Source: Sabellastarte sp. h YS-2021
Lineage: Eukaryota > Annelida > Polychaeta > Sabellida > Sabellidae
Reading direction: 5' to 3'
DNA: 64,000 nt
Assembly (NCBI GenBank): GCA_964017235.1
Contig: OZ024927.1
Location: 20,355,160 to 20,419,159, forward strand
The notes under the pieces were generated by a model that saw only the letters and a list, made by a program, of their open reading frames with translations, was not told the DNA's origin and ran no database searches. The translations under genes and the position numbers were made by a program. Positions 24,581 through 37,042 of this stretch are shown piece by piece (positions within the stretch are counted from its first letter, which is position 1; every line of letters starts with the position of its first letter).

Positions 24581-25770
24581 CCTCTTTGGCTAAGGTGGCT
24601 AGTTTTTACTTTACTGGTACGAGGGTTGGGCGATAATATAATTAAATGCTTTTAGCAATATTGCATTCTTTTATTTTTTAATTGTGATACACAGGAATAC
24701 TATTTATGGGGGTTGGGGGCTTTCCCCCATTTATAACAGTTAATTTAACTTGATATTTTCTTGACAGTTTCCTGTAATTATGAAATATGCCGTAAAGTAA
24801 AACCTGTATTATAGATTGAGGACAGGGTTCAGCAGAATACATTCCTGCAGGTCAAACAGTTGTAGGTTAAGGCCTTAGTGGTGAAAGACTGTGTAATTGG
24901 AAGATCCAACACAGTTCACAGCTTCTTCTTTTAGTTAGTGCAAAACTCTAACACTGAGAATTCTCTGTGGCTCTGTGTTTTCATAAGCCCATACCCATCT
25001 GTAATGACCAAAATAACTGTTATGTGACCAGAAGACAAAATAGGACCAAAAATGAATATTTTTTGGATATTGCATCTGATGAGACCAACAAAACATAAAA
25101 GGTTGAAACATAAAAAAACCATACAGCATCTACAAGGCTTACTCTAAAGCTTAATTTACTGCATAATAATACAATGAATAAGCCCAGGTAAGGGAGATGT
25201 GAGTAACATACATGGGAGAGTTTGGGGAGACATGAGTAGAATCTCGATGAATTTATTGTGGTTGTATAGGGAAAAGTCAACATTCTATACTTTGAGTAAA
25301 TTGTTAATATCGATCTTACAAAAGAAACTTTAATATTCTGGATAAGTCAACCCATGGGGATCTGATCAGTATTTTAGATGATTGTAGAGTGGGATCTAAC
25401 TTGGGACCAAAAAGGCTGTCTTTATGATTCTAAATATTAGTCTTACATCTCATGAAGATAACTCATAATAAAAAGTCTTGGTAACTCCTATGCAGTTATG
25501 GATATAAATGTTTTAATTGTGGACTGTCCCTCACATCATAATTGTACTTGTATTATTATTAAATATTAATAAAAATAACTGAATTCTTTTTCAAAACAAT
25601 ATTTCCTAGACAAGTATTCATTGTGGTTGCAATAGTTTCATTATGTATTGTAGTTGTATAGGAGAAAACATATTCATATCTGCAGTGATAGCCAAGTAAA
25701 ATTTAGCAATGTTAAACTAGAACAAAATTTACTAACATTTATGCCTTTTTTACATTGTTAATTTTAACAG

Positions 25771-25918
25771 CTGACATCCCTGACTTCTATGAAATCAAGC
25801 ATAGAAGGAAAAGAATTATTCAGACTGCCAGACCTTAAAACAGAAGACCGGCTCAAGAAAGGACCATTTGACATCCCGTTCTTCAGAATCCCTTTTAAAT
25901 TTCCTCCTTTGTCACTGA
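25771..25918 (+). CDS. Exon 16 of the large gene
   Basis: Phase 0 in, 1 out (CTG A|gtaagt). Encodes LTSLTSMKSSIEGKELFRLP and an aromatic/proline-rich end (IPFFRIPFKFPPLS). Confidence 0.84.
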
Positions 25919-26159
25919 GTAAGTGGTTTAGTGAAGTCTTCTTATATATAACCAAATGATCACACCAGTCATGTGCAAAGTAAAGGTTTTTATCATAGTG
26001 CTGAGAAATTGTAAAGTGATAAATGTATTAATATTAAAAATACCTAAATTGTACCCCCCAGAGGTCTCGCAGTGTGTAGAGTTTTTCAATTACAGTTTGC
26101 TTGCAACAAGTTTTACACACAGGCTTCTCAATTTTACAGTGTACATTTAGCATCAGAAA

Positions 26160-26700
26160 AGGAATTCTTTAGATGTGGTCACATTTGTCCTTTAGCCCCT
26201 TCTTCAAGGTCAAATGAGGGTAACCAGTCTTAGTCAAAGCAAAAGGTGCTTCTTAAGTTGGTTTATTACTGGTCTAAGATGTTTTGGATGTGAACCAACC
26301 TTGGGTAAAGTGTATGCTGGGATCCTTTTATGTGGTTAGATTTGACCTTGGACACTCCTTCAAGGTCAGACAAGGGTAGCCAAACATAAATGTGCTTATA
26401 ACTCACCTATTATTGGTCCTAGAAGTTTTGAATATGAAACCAACTTAAAGGACATTATATGCAGGGATTCTTTTCATGTAATCACATTTTACTTTAGACC
26501 TCTCATTCCAGGTCACACCAGGGAAGCCATACTTAACCCTTATAATACACTTATTACTGCTCCTAGAGGTTTGGGACATGAAGCCAAATCATATGCTGGG
26601 TTTTTATGTGGTTAGATTTTACTTTGGACCCTTTGTTCAAGGTCAAACAAGTGTAGGTCATCCTAAAGTGTTTGTAGCTTAATGTATTGGTCCTACAGAT
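26160..26700. repeat. About 155-bp degenerate tandem repeat with TCAAGGTCA motifs
   Basis: Four diverged copies, each with a block like 'cttcaaggtcaaa' preceded by 'gtggttagatttgacctt'. Three copies contain TCAAGGTCA, the extended half-site bound by NR5A/ERR-type receptors. Confidence 0.65.
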
Positions 26701-26849
26701 TTAGGACGTGTAACCAATATCTCCATAGTACAATGTAGCAGATTCTAAGGGGTAAAAGCCTATTCATATTTCAAGATATATTAGCTACTGGGTTGTATAC
26801 TTTATAATTTGAAAGATTTTTACCCAACACCCCTAAGGGCTGTCGGGGT

Positions 26850-27760
26850 ATTTTTTTCACCGATGTTGTCCGGATGGACGGGCGATCAGGCCAGTGGATG
26901 GGAAGCGGGAAAAAGTTTGTCCCCTTTTGTATCTCAGAAACTGTACGGCATAGGAAGTTGATACTTGGTAGGGACATTGGTTAGGGGGTGTAGGTGTGCA
27001 ATGTCATAGTGTGACCTTGATTTGACCTTGCTGCAGTGACATTAAGTTTGAAAATCTTGTCCGGGCTATATCTCAGAAACCACAAAGTTTAGGAAGTTGT
27101 TACTTGGTAAGGACATTAGTTAGGGGATGTAGGTGTGTGCAATGTCATGGTATAACCTTGATTTGAACATTGACCTTGCTGTAGTGACCTTGACCTATAA
27201 AATCTTGTCTGGGTTATATCTTGGCAACAGTAAGTTGTAGGAAGTTGGTACTTGGCAGGGACATTGGTTAGGGGATGAAAGTGTGCAAAGTCAAGGTGTG
27301 ACCTTGATTTGACTTTTGGCCTTGCTGTATTGATCTTGACCTATAAAATCTTGTCCAGGCTATATCTCGGAAACCGTAAGGTGTAGGAAGTTGTTACTTG
27401 ATAGGGAAATTAGTTGGGGGTGTAGGTGTGCAATGTGATGGTGTGACCTTGATTTGACCTTTGACCTTGCCATAGTGACCTTGACTTACAAAATCTTGTC
27501 CGGGCTATATCTTGGAAACCATAAGTGTAGGAAGTTAATACTTGGCAGGGACATTTGTTGAGGGTTGTAGCTGTGCAAATGTCATGGTGTGACCTTGATT
27601 TGACCTTTGACCTTGGTGTAGTGACCATGACTTTTTAAATCCTGTCTGGGCTATTTCTTGGATTCCATAAGGTGTAGAAGGTTGACACTTGGTAGTGACA
27701 TTGGTTAGGGAGTGTAGGTGTGCATCATTGTGTGACCTTTAACTTTGGCTCTACCAAAGT
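26850..27760. repeat. Tandem array of 138-148-bp monomer (family B), intron 16
   Basis: Six copies measured by 'aggaagttg' at 26953, 27091, 27239, 27385, 27529 and a variant at 27675. Monomers carry 'tgaccttgatttgacct', 'tgacctttgaccttg' and 'tatatctcggaaaccgtaag'. The same monomer forms a second array at 45230-45960. Confidence 0.88.
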
Positions 27761-27789
27761 GTGTTCACCTGCCATATTTGAGACATCTT

Positions 27790-28140
27790 TCTCTTATGAC
27801 AAAGATATATGGAATGCTGCAACTGATTATTATATGCACTTTTACATAATTGTGCTATTTCCATTGACAGCTATTCTCCAATTAATAATTTTTACAGCTT
27901 TATAATTTTTAGTGTACTGATTAATGCCATCATATATATTCTTTCTCTTTGATGTTATTTTTTTTATTTTAAACATTATTTGAAGCTTTATATAACTGAC
28001 ACTGCTCTGAAAGTTTCCAGATCTTTATACTGTTTCACTACTTCTATATCTCATGGTGTTGAAAAGTATTTCCCCAGGCTTTGGGGTACGGGCATCTCTG
28101 ATGCGATTTTTATGTTAATAACTTCTCATAGTGCCTTTTT
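27790..28140. repeat. Interspersed repeat pair, copy 1
   Basis: Shares an ordered series of blocks with 48830-49195: 'ataattgtgctat', 'ccattgacagctattc', 'actgtttcact' and 'ggggtacgggcatctctgat'. Both copies lie in introns of the same gene in the same orientation. Confidence 0.7.
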
Positions 28141-28201
28141 AGAAATTATAAAAACTATTTAAAAGCTACAACTTCAGAAATCCTTATGTTTTTATTTACA
28201 G

Positions 28202-28272
28202 CTATTGAAGCAGGCGGAGCAATTACTGTAGGCTTAGACATGAATCTGAAAATTCTCAGTTCCAATGCCACT
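28202..28272 (+). CDS. Exon 17 of the large gene (71 nt)
   Basis: Phase 1 in, 0 out (ACT|gtgagt). Encodes TIEAGGAITVGLDMNLKILS and SNAT, a possible glycosylation sequon. It is separated from exon 18 by the 7-kb satellite-bearing intron. Confidence 0.78.
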
Positions 28273-28639
28273 GTGAGTAATGCATTATATGATCTAAAGC
28301 AACCTAGCCAGACTCTATTAGCACTCTAAAATACCTGTAGATTAATATCCTGTCAATGTATCTAGTAATAACTTTTCAGATTTACATATTTGACCAAACT
28401 AATCCCTAGCCGCAGTATTCTCCACCTTGTTATTTGCAAGGTTAAGATTCTTGTATACATGTGAACTGTGTGGATGTTAAAACCAGCTGTTTTACACAAT
28501 GCAGAATGAATGTTGTGGGTCACCTTGTAAATATTTTCTAATGAGAGCTGTCACCAGTCATGCAGCTAATCACCAGTAGCATTGACAGTGCATGTTCTTA
28601 TTGTATCCCCAGATGAAAGTAGGGGATACTTAGGTTTTA

Positions 28640-29420
28640 TTGTTGTGACAAACCGCTGCAGAGATTTCTTTTCCTACACTATAACTTAAAAATATTTTAT
28701 AAAGACCTTTTAAATTTGGTATGTGGATATATATGGTATGCCTATTGTTTTGCTGTATTGGCCTTCCACTAGAAGACGAATGGCAACCTCCTAAAGGTCC
28801 AATTTGTGTTATTTCTTCACACTGTGGCTTGGTACTCATAAAACAACAAATCATCCTATGACTGATATATATGATACATATATATCTCCCCTATAAGACT
28901 ACAGACATTAGACCTTCAACTGCTTTCTTCAAATTCATGGCTGGCATTCAAACATCGGCATGCAGCCCATTGCTTTATGGCATAGGCCTGACACTAAAAG
29001 AGTGATGGCGGCCTTCTAAAGGCTGAATTTGGGGTATTTCTTTGATAACTTCAAAAATATTTCTTGTAGACCTTTCATATTTGGTATGTGGATATATATC
29101 GATAACACTGTGGAAGCTAGTGTTTTGTGGCCTCTGCCTTCTACTGAAGGACAAATTGAACTTTCTAAAGATCGAATTTGGGGGGTATTTCTTTGATAAG
29201 TTAAAAGTGTTTTATCAAAGCCTTTGAAAGTTGGCATGTGGGTAAAAATGGCTAAGGTCACAAAGGCTATTTTGTGTTATGACCTCAAACATCCACTGTC
29301 AGACCAATGATGGCATTCTAAAGGTCGAACTTAAGAGATTTCTTCAAAATTTGGTCTGGTACTCACATACATCCTGTAGCTGATACATATAATGCATATA
29401 TTTGTCGCCTATAATGCATT
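28640..29420. repeat. Degenerate tandem repeat, units of about 200 bp
   Basis: 'tttggtatgtggatatatat' and 'cctttgaaagttggcatgtg' mark successive diverged copies, each followed by a 'ttctaaaggtc' block. Confidence 0.55.
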
Positions 29421-30319
29421 TTTGGCCATTTTCAAAATGGCTGAATCATCTGAATTCAGAATAGCTGAATGTAGTATCAAAGGTATGATGATGTCATTGT
29501 TCAGGAATGGATGCTGATATGACTGGTGCTTATTTCTGCTTTCCATGACATAGAGCGACTAGTATTTCTACTCCCCTGAATAGCAAGCAGCCTGTCACAG
29601 TTTCACCACCCCAATTACTGCTATTTTCATTTGTACTTCTGGATAAAGAGAGAAACATACATTCAAAGTATTTTGTCCCAGGGTATAATTTTTTTGATGT
29701 GACGAAGATTGAAACTCAGAACTTCCAGTCTGAAATCCAACACCTACCAACAAAACCATGGACTGAGACCACATTAGTATACAGCACAAAAAAAACAGTA
29801 TCTGTAAGATGTTTCCAATGAATTTGTTCTGTAAATCCACACTCTTTGACTAGCATAGTAAAACTATAAAATAGATACCTTCTTCAGTTTATTCCCAATC
29901 TATGTGGGCCTGTGTGGTAGAGTATTTAAGCGTCCCTTGCGGGACGCTTGTTTGTGTATGGGAGACCTTCAGGCTCCGGCGGCTCCGCATTTTGTTTTTC
30001 TTATAACTCTGTAACCGTTAGGCGGATTCTTTCAAATTTGGCAGGTTTAGGCAGTAGCCTTGGGAAATTTTTTTGAATATGCTGCAGTGACATTTCAACC
30101 AATCAGAGAGGTCACATGACCAAAAATGTCTTTTTTCGATGGGGAAGCTTGTCCGGATGATAACTTGAAAGGAATTTTATCAATTCACCTGAAACTTGGC
30201 AAATACATTCATTCTGTTAAAATCTGGAAATCGTTAGATTTTGGCATTGATTGGTTAAGAAATGGCCGAGTAATTAATGATTAATTAATCATTATGAATT
30301 TTCCAAATAAGGAAAACAC

Positions 30320-30905
30320 AAAAATGCTTATATCTCAAAAACCGTGCTAGATAAAGCGATTTCGACGAAATTTTTGACCCGCATGGTATCTCTGCGGGGT
30401 AGTTATCCCATTTTGAAAAATTTTTGTCTGGCCAAAAATGGCGGCCATTTTGAATTTTCGAATTTTTCGCAAAAATTGCAAAACATAAAAATGCTTATAT
30501 CTCGAAAACCGTACTAGATAGAGTGATTTCGACGAAATTTTTGACCCACAGGTTATCTCTGCAGAGTAGTTATCCCAAATTTCACAAAATTTTTTGTCTC
30601 GCCAAAAATGGCGGCCATTTTGAATTTTTGAATTTTTCGCAAAACTTGCAAAACATAAAAATGCTTATATCTCGAAAACCGTACTAGATAGAGCAATTTC
30701 GACGAAAGTTTTGACCCCCAGGGTAGCTCTGAAGAGTAGCCATGCCTATTTTCAAAAAAATTTTGTCTCGCCAAAAATGGCGGCCATTTTGAATTTTTGA
30801 ATTTTTCGCAAAAATTGCAAAACACAAAAATGCTAATATTTCGAAAACCGTGCTACATAGAGCGATTTCGACGAAATTTTTTATCTTCAGGGTATCTCTG
30901 CAGAG
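30320..30905. repeat. About 170-bp tandem repeat, left flank of the satellite
   Basis: 'atatctcgaaaaccgt' or variants occur near 30,330, 30,494, 30,666 and 30,836. Each is followed by 'gatttcgacgaaa', a 'atctctgcagagtag' block and 'ccaaaaatggcggccatttt'. Confidence 0.88.
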
Positions 30906-30909
30906 CAGC

Positions 30910-33900
30910 TATCCCAAAGAGCTTTCACTTGGTGAAGTTTTAGACCCATAGCTAATTGCTCACCTACTCAAAATGAGTAAATGCGAATTACCTCTAAAAG
31001 TATTGCAGATAGCCAATTTTTCTCAAATAACTCATTCACCTACTTTTGGAAGACCTTTCACTTGGTGAAGTTTCAGACCCGTAGCTAATTACTCACCTAC
31101 TCAAAATGAGTAAATGCTAATTATCTCAAAAACTATTGCGGATACCCAATTTTTATCAAATAAGTCATTCATGTACTTTTGGGAGAGCTTTCACATGGTG
31201 AAGTTTCAGACCCGTAGATAATTACTCACCTACTCAAAATGAGTAAATGCGAATTATCTCTTGAAAGTATTGCAAATAGCCAATTTTTTCAAATAACTCA
31301 TTCACCTACTTTTGGAAGAGCTTTCACATGGTGAAGTTTCAGACCCATAGCTAATTACTCACCTACTCAAAATGAATAAATGTGAATTATCTCTAAAAGT
31401 ATTGCAGATAGCCAATTTTTCTCAAATAACTCATTCACCTACTTTTGGGAGAGCTTTCACTCCGTGAAGTTTCAGACCCATAGCTAATTATTTACCTACT
31501 CAAAATGAGTAAATCCTAATTATCTGTAAAAGTATTGCAGATACCCAATTTTTATCAAATAACTCATTCATCTACTTGTGGGAGAGCTTTCACTTGGTGA
31601 AGTTTCAGACCCATAGCTAATTACTCACCTACTCAAAATGAGTAAATGCGAATTATCTCTTAAAAGTATTGCAGATAGCCAATTTTTTTCAAATAACTCA
31701 TTCACCTACTTTTGGAAGAGCTTTCACATGGTGAAGTTTCAGACCCATAGCTAATTACTCACCTACTCAAAATGAATAAATGTGAATTATCTCTAAAAGT
31801 ATTGCAGATAGCCAATTTTTCTCAAATTAATCATTCACCTACTTTTGGGAGAGCTTTCACTCTGTGAAGTTTCAGACCCATAGCTATTTATTCACCTACT
31901 CAAAGTGAGTAAATGCTAATTACCTGTAAAAGTATTGCGGATACCCAATTTTTATCAAATACTCATTCATCTACTTGTGGGAGAGCTTTCACATGGTGAA
32001 GTTTCAGACCCATAGCTAATTACTCACCTACTCAAAATGAATAAATGTGAATTATCTCTAAAAGTATTGCAGATAGCCAATTTTTCTCAAATAACTCATT
32101 CACCTACTTTTGGGAGAGCTTTCACTCCGTGAAGTTTCAGACCCATAGCTAATTATTTACCTACTCAAAATGAGTAAATCCTAATTATCTGTAAAAGTAT
32201 TGCAGATACCCAATTTTTATCAAATAACTCATTCATCTACTTGTGGGAGAGCTTTCACTTGGTGAAGTTTCAGACCCATAGCTAATTACTCACCTACTCA
32301 AAATGAGTAAATGCGAATTATCTCTTAAAAGTATTGCAGATAGCCAATTTTTTTCAAATAACTCATTCACCTACTTTTGGAAGAGCTTTCATATGGTGAA
32401 GTTTCAGACCCATAGCTAATTACTCACCTACTCAAAATGAATAAATGTGAATTATCTCTAAAAGTATTGCAGATAGCCAATTTTTCTCAAATTAATCATT
32501 CACCTACTTTTGGGAGAGCTTTCACTCTGTGAAGTTTCAGACCCATAGCTATTTATTCACCTACTCAAAGTGAGTAAATGCTAATTACCTGTAAAAGTAT
32601 TGCGGATACCCAATTTTTATCAAATACTCATTCATCTACTTGTGGGAGAGCTTTCACATGGTGAAGTTTCAGACCCATAGCTAATTACTCACCTACTCAA
32701 AATGAATAAATGTGAATTATCTCTAAAAGTATTGCAGATAGCCAATTTTTCTCAAATAACTCATTCACCTACTTTTGGGAGAGCTTTCACTCCGTGAAGT
32801 TTCAGACCCATAGCTAATTATTTACCTACTCAAAATGAGTAAATCCTAATTATCTGTAAAAGTATTGCAGATACCCAATTTTTATCAAATAACTCATTCA
32901 TCTACTTGTGGGAGAGCTTTCACTTGGTGAAGTTTCAGACCCATAGCTAATTACTCACCTACTCAAAATGAGTAAATGCGAATTATCTCTTAAAAGTATT
33001 GCAGATAGCCAATTTTTTTCAAATAACTCATTCACCTACTTTTGGAAGAGCTTTCACATGGTGAAGTTTCAGACCCATAGCTAATTACTCACCTACTCAA
33101 AATGAATAAATGTGAATTATCTCTAAAAGTATTGCAGATAGCCAATTTTTCTCAAATAACTCATTCACCTACTTTTGGGAGAGCTTTCACTCTGTGAAGT
33201 TTCAGACCCATAGCTATTTATTCACCTACTCAAAATGAGTAAATGCTAATTACCTGTAAAAGTATTGCGGATACCCAATTTTTATCAAATACTCATTCAT
33301 CTACTTGTGGGAGAGCTTTCACATGGTGAAGTTTCAGACCCATAGCTAATTACTCACCTACTCAAAATGAATAAATATGAATTATCTCTAAAAGTATTGC
33401 AGATAGCCAATTTTTCTCAAATAACTCATTCACCTACTTTTGGGAGAGCTTTCACTCCGTGAAGTTTCAGACCCATAGCTAATTATTTACCTACTCAAAA
33501 TGAGTAAATCCTAATTATCTGTAAAAGTATTGCAGATACACAATTTTTATCAAATAACTCATTCATCTACTTGTGGGAGAGCTTTCACTTGGTGAAGTTT
33601 CAGACCCATAGCTAATTACTCACCTACTCAAAATGAGTAAATGCGAATTATCTCTTAAAAGTATTGCAGATAGCCAATTTTTTTCAAATAACTCATTCAC
33701 CTACTTTTGGAAGAGCTTTCACATGGTGAAGTTTCAGACCCATAGCTAATTACTCACCTACTCAAAATGAATAAATGTGAATTATCTCTAAAAGTATTGC
33801 AGATAGCCAATTTTTCTCAAATAACTCATTCACCTACTTTTGGGAGAGCTTTCACTCTGTGAAGTTTCAGACCCATAGCTATTTATTCACCTACTCAAAG

Positions 33901-34525
33901 TGAGTAAATGCTAATTACCTGTAAAAGTATTGCGGATACCCAATTTTTATCAAATACTCATTCATCTACTTGTGGGAGAGCTTTCACATGGTGAAGTTTC
34001 AGACCCATAGCTAATTACTTACCTACACAAAATGAGTAAATGCGAATTATCTCTAAAAGTATTGCAGATAGTCAATTTTTCTCAAATAACTCATTCACCT
34101 ACTTTTGGGAGAGCTTTCACTCTGTGAAGTTTCAGACCCATAGCTATTTATTCACCTACTCAAAATGAGTAAATGCGAATTATCTGTAAAAGTATTGCAG
34201 ATACCCAATTTTTATCAAATACCCATTCATCTACTTGTGGGAGAGCTTTCACATGGTGAAGTTTCAGACCCATAGCTAATTACTCACCTACTCAAAATGA
34301 GTAAATGCGAATTATCTCTAAAAGTATTGCAGATAGCCAATTTTTATCAAATAACTCATTCACCTACTTTTGGGAGAGCTTTCACTTGGTGAAGTTTCAG
34401 ACCCATAGCTAATTATTCACCTACTCAAAATGAGTAAATGTGAATTATCTCTTAATAGTATTGCAGATTGCCAATTTTTCTCGAATAACTCATTCACCTA
34501 CTTTTGGAAGAGCTTTCACACACAA
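30910..34525. repeat. 133-bp satellite with 665-bp higher-order repeat
   Basis: About 27 monomers, each with 'gaagtttcagacccatagct' and 'tcacctactcaaaatgagta'. Measured spacing is 133 bp over the first six (30941, 31074, 31207, 31340, 31473, 31606). Monomer types, told apart by the bases before 'gtgaag' (tcc, ttg, atg, tct, atg), repeat in a fixed order of five. The 'ttcactccgt' type lies at 31456, 32121, 32786 and 33451, exactly 665 bp apart. Corresponding monomers are nearly identical between units, while neighbouring monomers differ more: a true higher-order repeat. Confidence 0.95.
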
Positions 34526-34534
34526 AAATGAAAA

Positions 34535-34890
34535 ATTGTGAATATCTCGGAAAAGCTATTTCTTCTCCTTTAATGCTTGGCGGGAGATACACACCGCGGC
34601 AGTGGTCTTGACAAAAATTTTTGTCTCCCCAAAAATGGTGGCCATTTTGAATTTTCAAAGTTTTTGCAAAACACAAAAATGCTTATATCTCGAAAACCGT
34701 GCTATATGGAGCGAACTCAACAAAATTTTTGACCTGCTGGGTATCTCTGCAGAGTAGCCATGCCAATTTTCCAAATATTTTTGTCTCGCCAAATATAGCG
34801 GCCATTTTTAATTTTTTAATTTTTTGCAAAACACAAAAATGCTTATATCTTGAAAACCGTGCTAGATAGAGCAGACTGCGCTGACTTTGG
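34535..34890. repeat. About 170-bp repeat family, right flank of the satellite
   Basis: Two copies of the repeat seen at 30320-30905, with 'ttatatctcgaaaaccgtgc' near 34,682 and a variant near 34,843, and 'ccaaaaatggtggccatttt' near 34,628. Confidence 0.85.
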
Positions 34891-34989
34891 TTGCCACAAC
34901 AGTATAAGGCTAGAAACGAAGCATTTTCTTAATACTTTAGCACTCACCTTTATATCCTTTTCGGGACGCTTTGTTTTTGCTATGCAAAA

Positions 34990-35338
34990 ACATTATCTTT
35001 TTTTCTTGCGAGCGATCCTCTAGTTTGTATTTGGATTTATACTCCAATATCGCCATGTACTACCCGATTCAAAGCGCTATATGACCCATTCAACTGTACA
35101 AGTACAGACCAACTCTCAAATTACTGACAATCCCCAACCTGAAAGACAGAGGCTCTTTAACTTACCACTAGGGATAGGACCCAATGACAGAGGACCACCA
35201 TTTTAAGTGGTCATCCGAGCCACAAAGGTATCTACCTGTACCTGGGATTGAGCCCATGTCCAAATTGTTTTGTGAACCTCTCAATGGTTGGGAGCTTTAA
35301 TATGGGAGTTACCAGTATTATTATGATATTTTCTTCAG
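34990..35338. other. End of intron 17
   Basis: Unrecognised. The minus strand has 'gggctcaatcccaggtac' near 35,250, which faintly resembles a box B, but no box A is at the right distance, so I do not call a SINE. Ends at acceptor 'ttttcttcag'. Confidence 0.4.
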
Positions 35339-35496
35339 ATTATTCCCAAGCCCTCTATAGCTGGATATGCTGAAGCAGATGGGAAAGCCAGTATAGTGGT
35401 GACAGCTGTGGGTCTCACACTCAGAGGAACTTTATTGGAGACAATCTTTAACCTGATAGTGGATTGTAGATGGCCAGAATATCCTATTGAAATTGT
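35339..35496 (+). CDS. Exon 18 of the large gene
   Basis: Phase 0 in, 2 out (ATT GT|gtaagt). Encodes IIPKPSIAGYAEADGKASIV, then strongly beta-type VTAVGLTLRGTLLETIFNLI and VDCRWPEYP. Confidence 0.86.
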
Positions 35497-36021
35497 GTAA
35501 GTTCTCTGGGATTACTTTGTCAATAAGTACTCTAAAAAGGACACCTTTTAAAGTTACCAATTTGTTTGCCATTGTATGAAATTTCATTTTAGGGGATCTA
35601 CTTCAGCTTTATCATTTACTGTACAGAGTGAAGAGAAAAATTCTGAATTTTCAAATTCAAAATACCTGGTACCTTTGTTGTCACAAACTTTTTATGGAAA
35701 AAAATTAAAAAGAATTTTAATGTCCATGCAGTTGTTAGGAAATCCATAATCACTGGTTGAGATGTTACATTATTCTTATGTTAAAGGATTGAAACAAAGA
35801 CTAATATTGACAATACCTTTAATCCAGCACCCTAATCACACTTCTTGGCTATTATTCACCAAATTCACCAAGATTTAAATCCCCATTTTCCCTGCATAAT
35901 TTCTGGATTGTCAATCCATCCTTTTCAGTTTTGCCATTATATTCTATACATAATAGTTGTTCATTTCACCTTACAGATTCTTTTAGTTCTTTAATATTTA
36001 TTGGTTAGCTGTTGATTTCAG

Positions 36022-36137
36022 AAAAACTCTACGCGTCGACCTTATTCCACTGGGTGTAGATTTTAAGGCATACTGGGAGATTCTGAAGATACCATTTGAA
36101 TTGACAATATTTACATGGAAGGCACCTCTCATGGAAG
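36022..36137 (+). CDS. Exon 19 of the large gene
   Basis: Phase 2 in, 1 out (GAA G|gtaaga). Encodes KTLRVDLIPLGVDFKAYWEI and then LKIPFELTIFTWKAPLME, beta-rich and aromatic. Confidence 0.85.
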
Positions 36138-36556
36138 GTAAGAAAGTTTGTAATTATTAAGGCATGATTATCTTCCCCACAAAGGAGACTCAATGGTTCT
36201 TTAGTCTTTTCCTTTAGAAAAGGGATCGGGCCATTTCGCACTATGATTTTATAAAATAATGGGGATGGACTGACAGAGTGTGAGTGCCATTGACACAATG
36301 ACCTATTAATGTGGCCTTACATTGCTGGTAATGCTTATGGCTTTATTTAAAAGCATATTGATTCAGCATTAGAATATATGGTATCACAATGTATCTTTTT
36401 CATGTTTGCAACAGGACTCCAAAGTAAAATATCATTTCTGTGGTTCCAAATCCCACTATGTCATTAATATTATTCAAAGGGTTTGTTTGATTATTAGTGG
36501 ACACAGAATACATTGGTAGGACACAACTGAAAGCTAGATCTTGATTCTGCTTTCAG

Positions 36557-36792
36557 GTGAGCCAGATATCACAGAGGACTTGGTACATGATGAGACTGCA
36601 CCTTTCTTTGAGTGGGAGAGCAACATGTGCCTTGTAGAACAAGTCCTGGCCCGTCACTGGTCAGATCCCGCCTTCTACCTTGAAGCTCCTTTCTATGATC
36701 CAGAGAGTCTGCTTCATCTCCAGTATGCCATAGGGACTTACAGAGATGGAACTGATGTATTGGGATGGACTGATATGGAGGGTGTGTCTATG
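36557..36792 (+). CDS. Exon 20 of the large gene, first FN3-like motif
   Basis: Phase 1 in, 0 out (TCT ATG|gtgagt). Ends with FYDPESLLHLQYAIGTYRDG and TDVLGWTDMEGVSM, the first example of the DPES...IGT..GTDV motif that recurs in exons 26-39. The last approximately 50 nt of the exon plus its donor are repeated in tandem in the following intron. Confidence 0.88.
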
Positions 36793-37021
36793 GTGAGTTG
36801 GTGGAGCTTAGTATTTATGATTGCCAGGTAGAGATGGCATTGATGTGTTAAGATGGATGTACAGCAAGGGATTGTCTATGGTAAGTGGGTGGAGCTTAGA
36901 ATTCTTGATTAGGAGGTCCGGATCAAACTGGTGTGTTGGGGTGGACAGATACTGATCGGTGTTTTTGGTAAGTTTGTGGAGCTTAGCATTTTTGATTGGC
37001 ATTTTTAGATGTAACTGTTGT
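36793..37021. repeat. Junction-derived tandem repeat after exon 20, left part
   Basis: The true donor at 36793 is followed by donor-like copies at 36881 and 36968 (spacings 88 and 87 bp). Each is followed by 'ggtggagctta' or a variant and preceded by sequence homologous to the exon end ('gagatggcattgatgtgtta'). The unit therefore spans an exon 3' end plus donor plus intron start. The DIRS element at 37022 interrupts the next copy. Confidence 0.85.
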
Positions 37022-37042
37022 TTTTATTGCGTAAAATAGCCT

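Larger units (their letters stand above)
29930..34980. repeat. Composite repeat block bounded by GGGACGCTT motifs
   Basis: The left edge has 'aagcgtcccttgcgggacgc' followed by tt, a 9-bp-arm hairpin with a 4-nt loop. The right edge has 'ttttcgggacgctttg' at about 34,958-34,973. Between lie an approximately 170-bp repeat family, the 133-bp satellite, then the 170-bp family again. The symmetric layout suggests one unit that may have moved as a non-autonomous element, but no target duplication was found. Confidence 0.45.

Noticed and set aside
30910..34525. CRISPR array
   Set aside because: There are no unique spacers between short repeats; it is a head-to-tail satellite of 133-bp monomers in a eukaryotic intron.
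35150..35330. A further tRNA-derived SINE
   Set aside because: Only a weak box-B-like stretch on the minus strand; no box A at the right distance.
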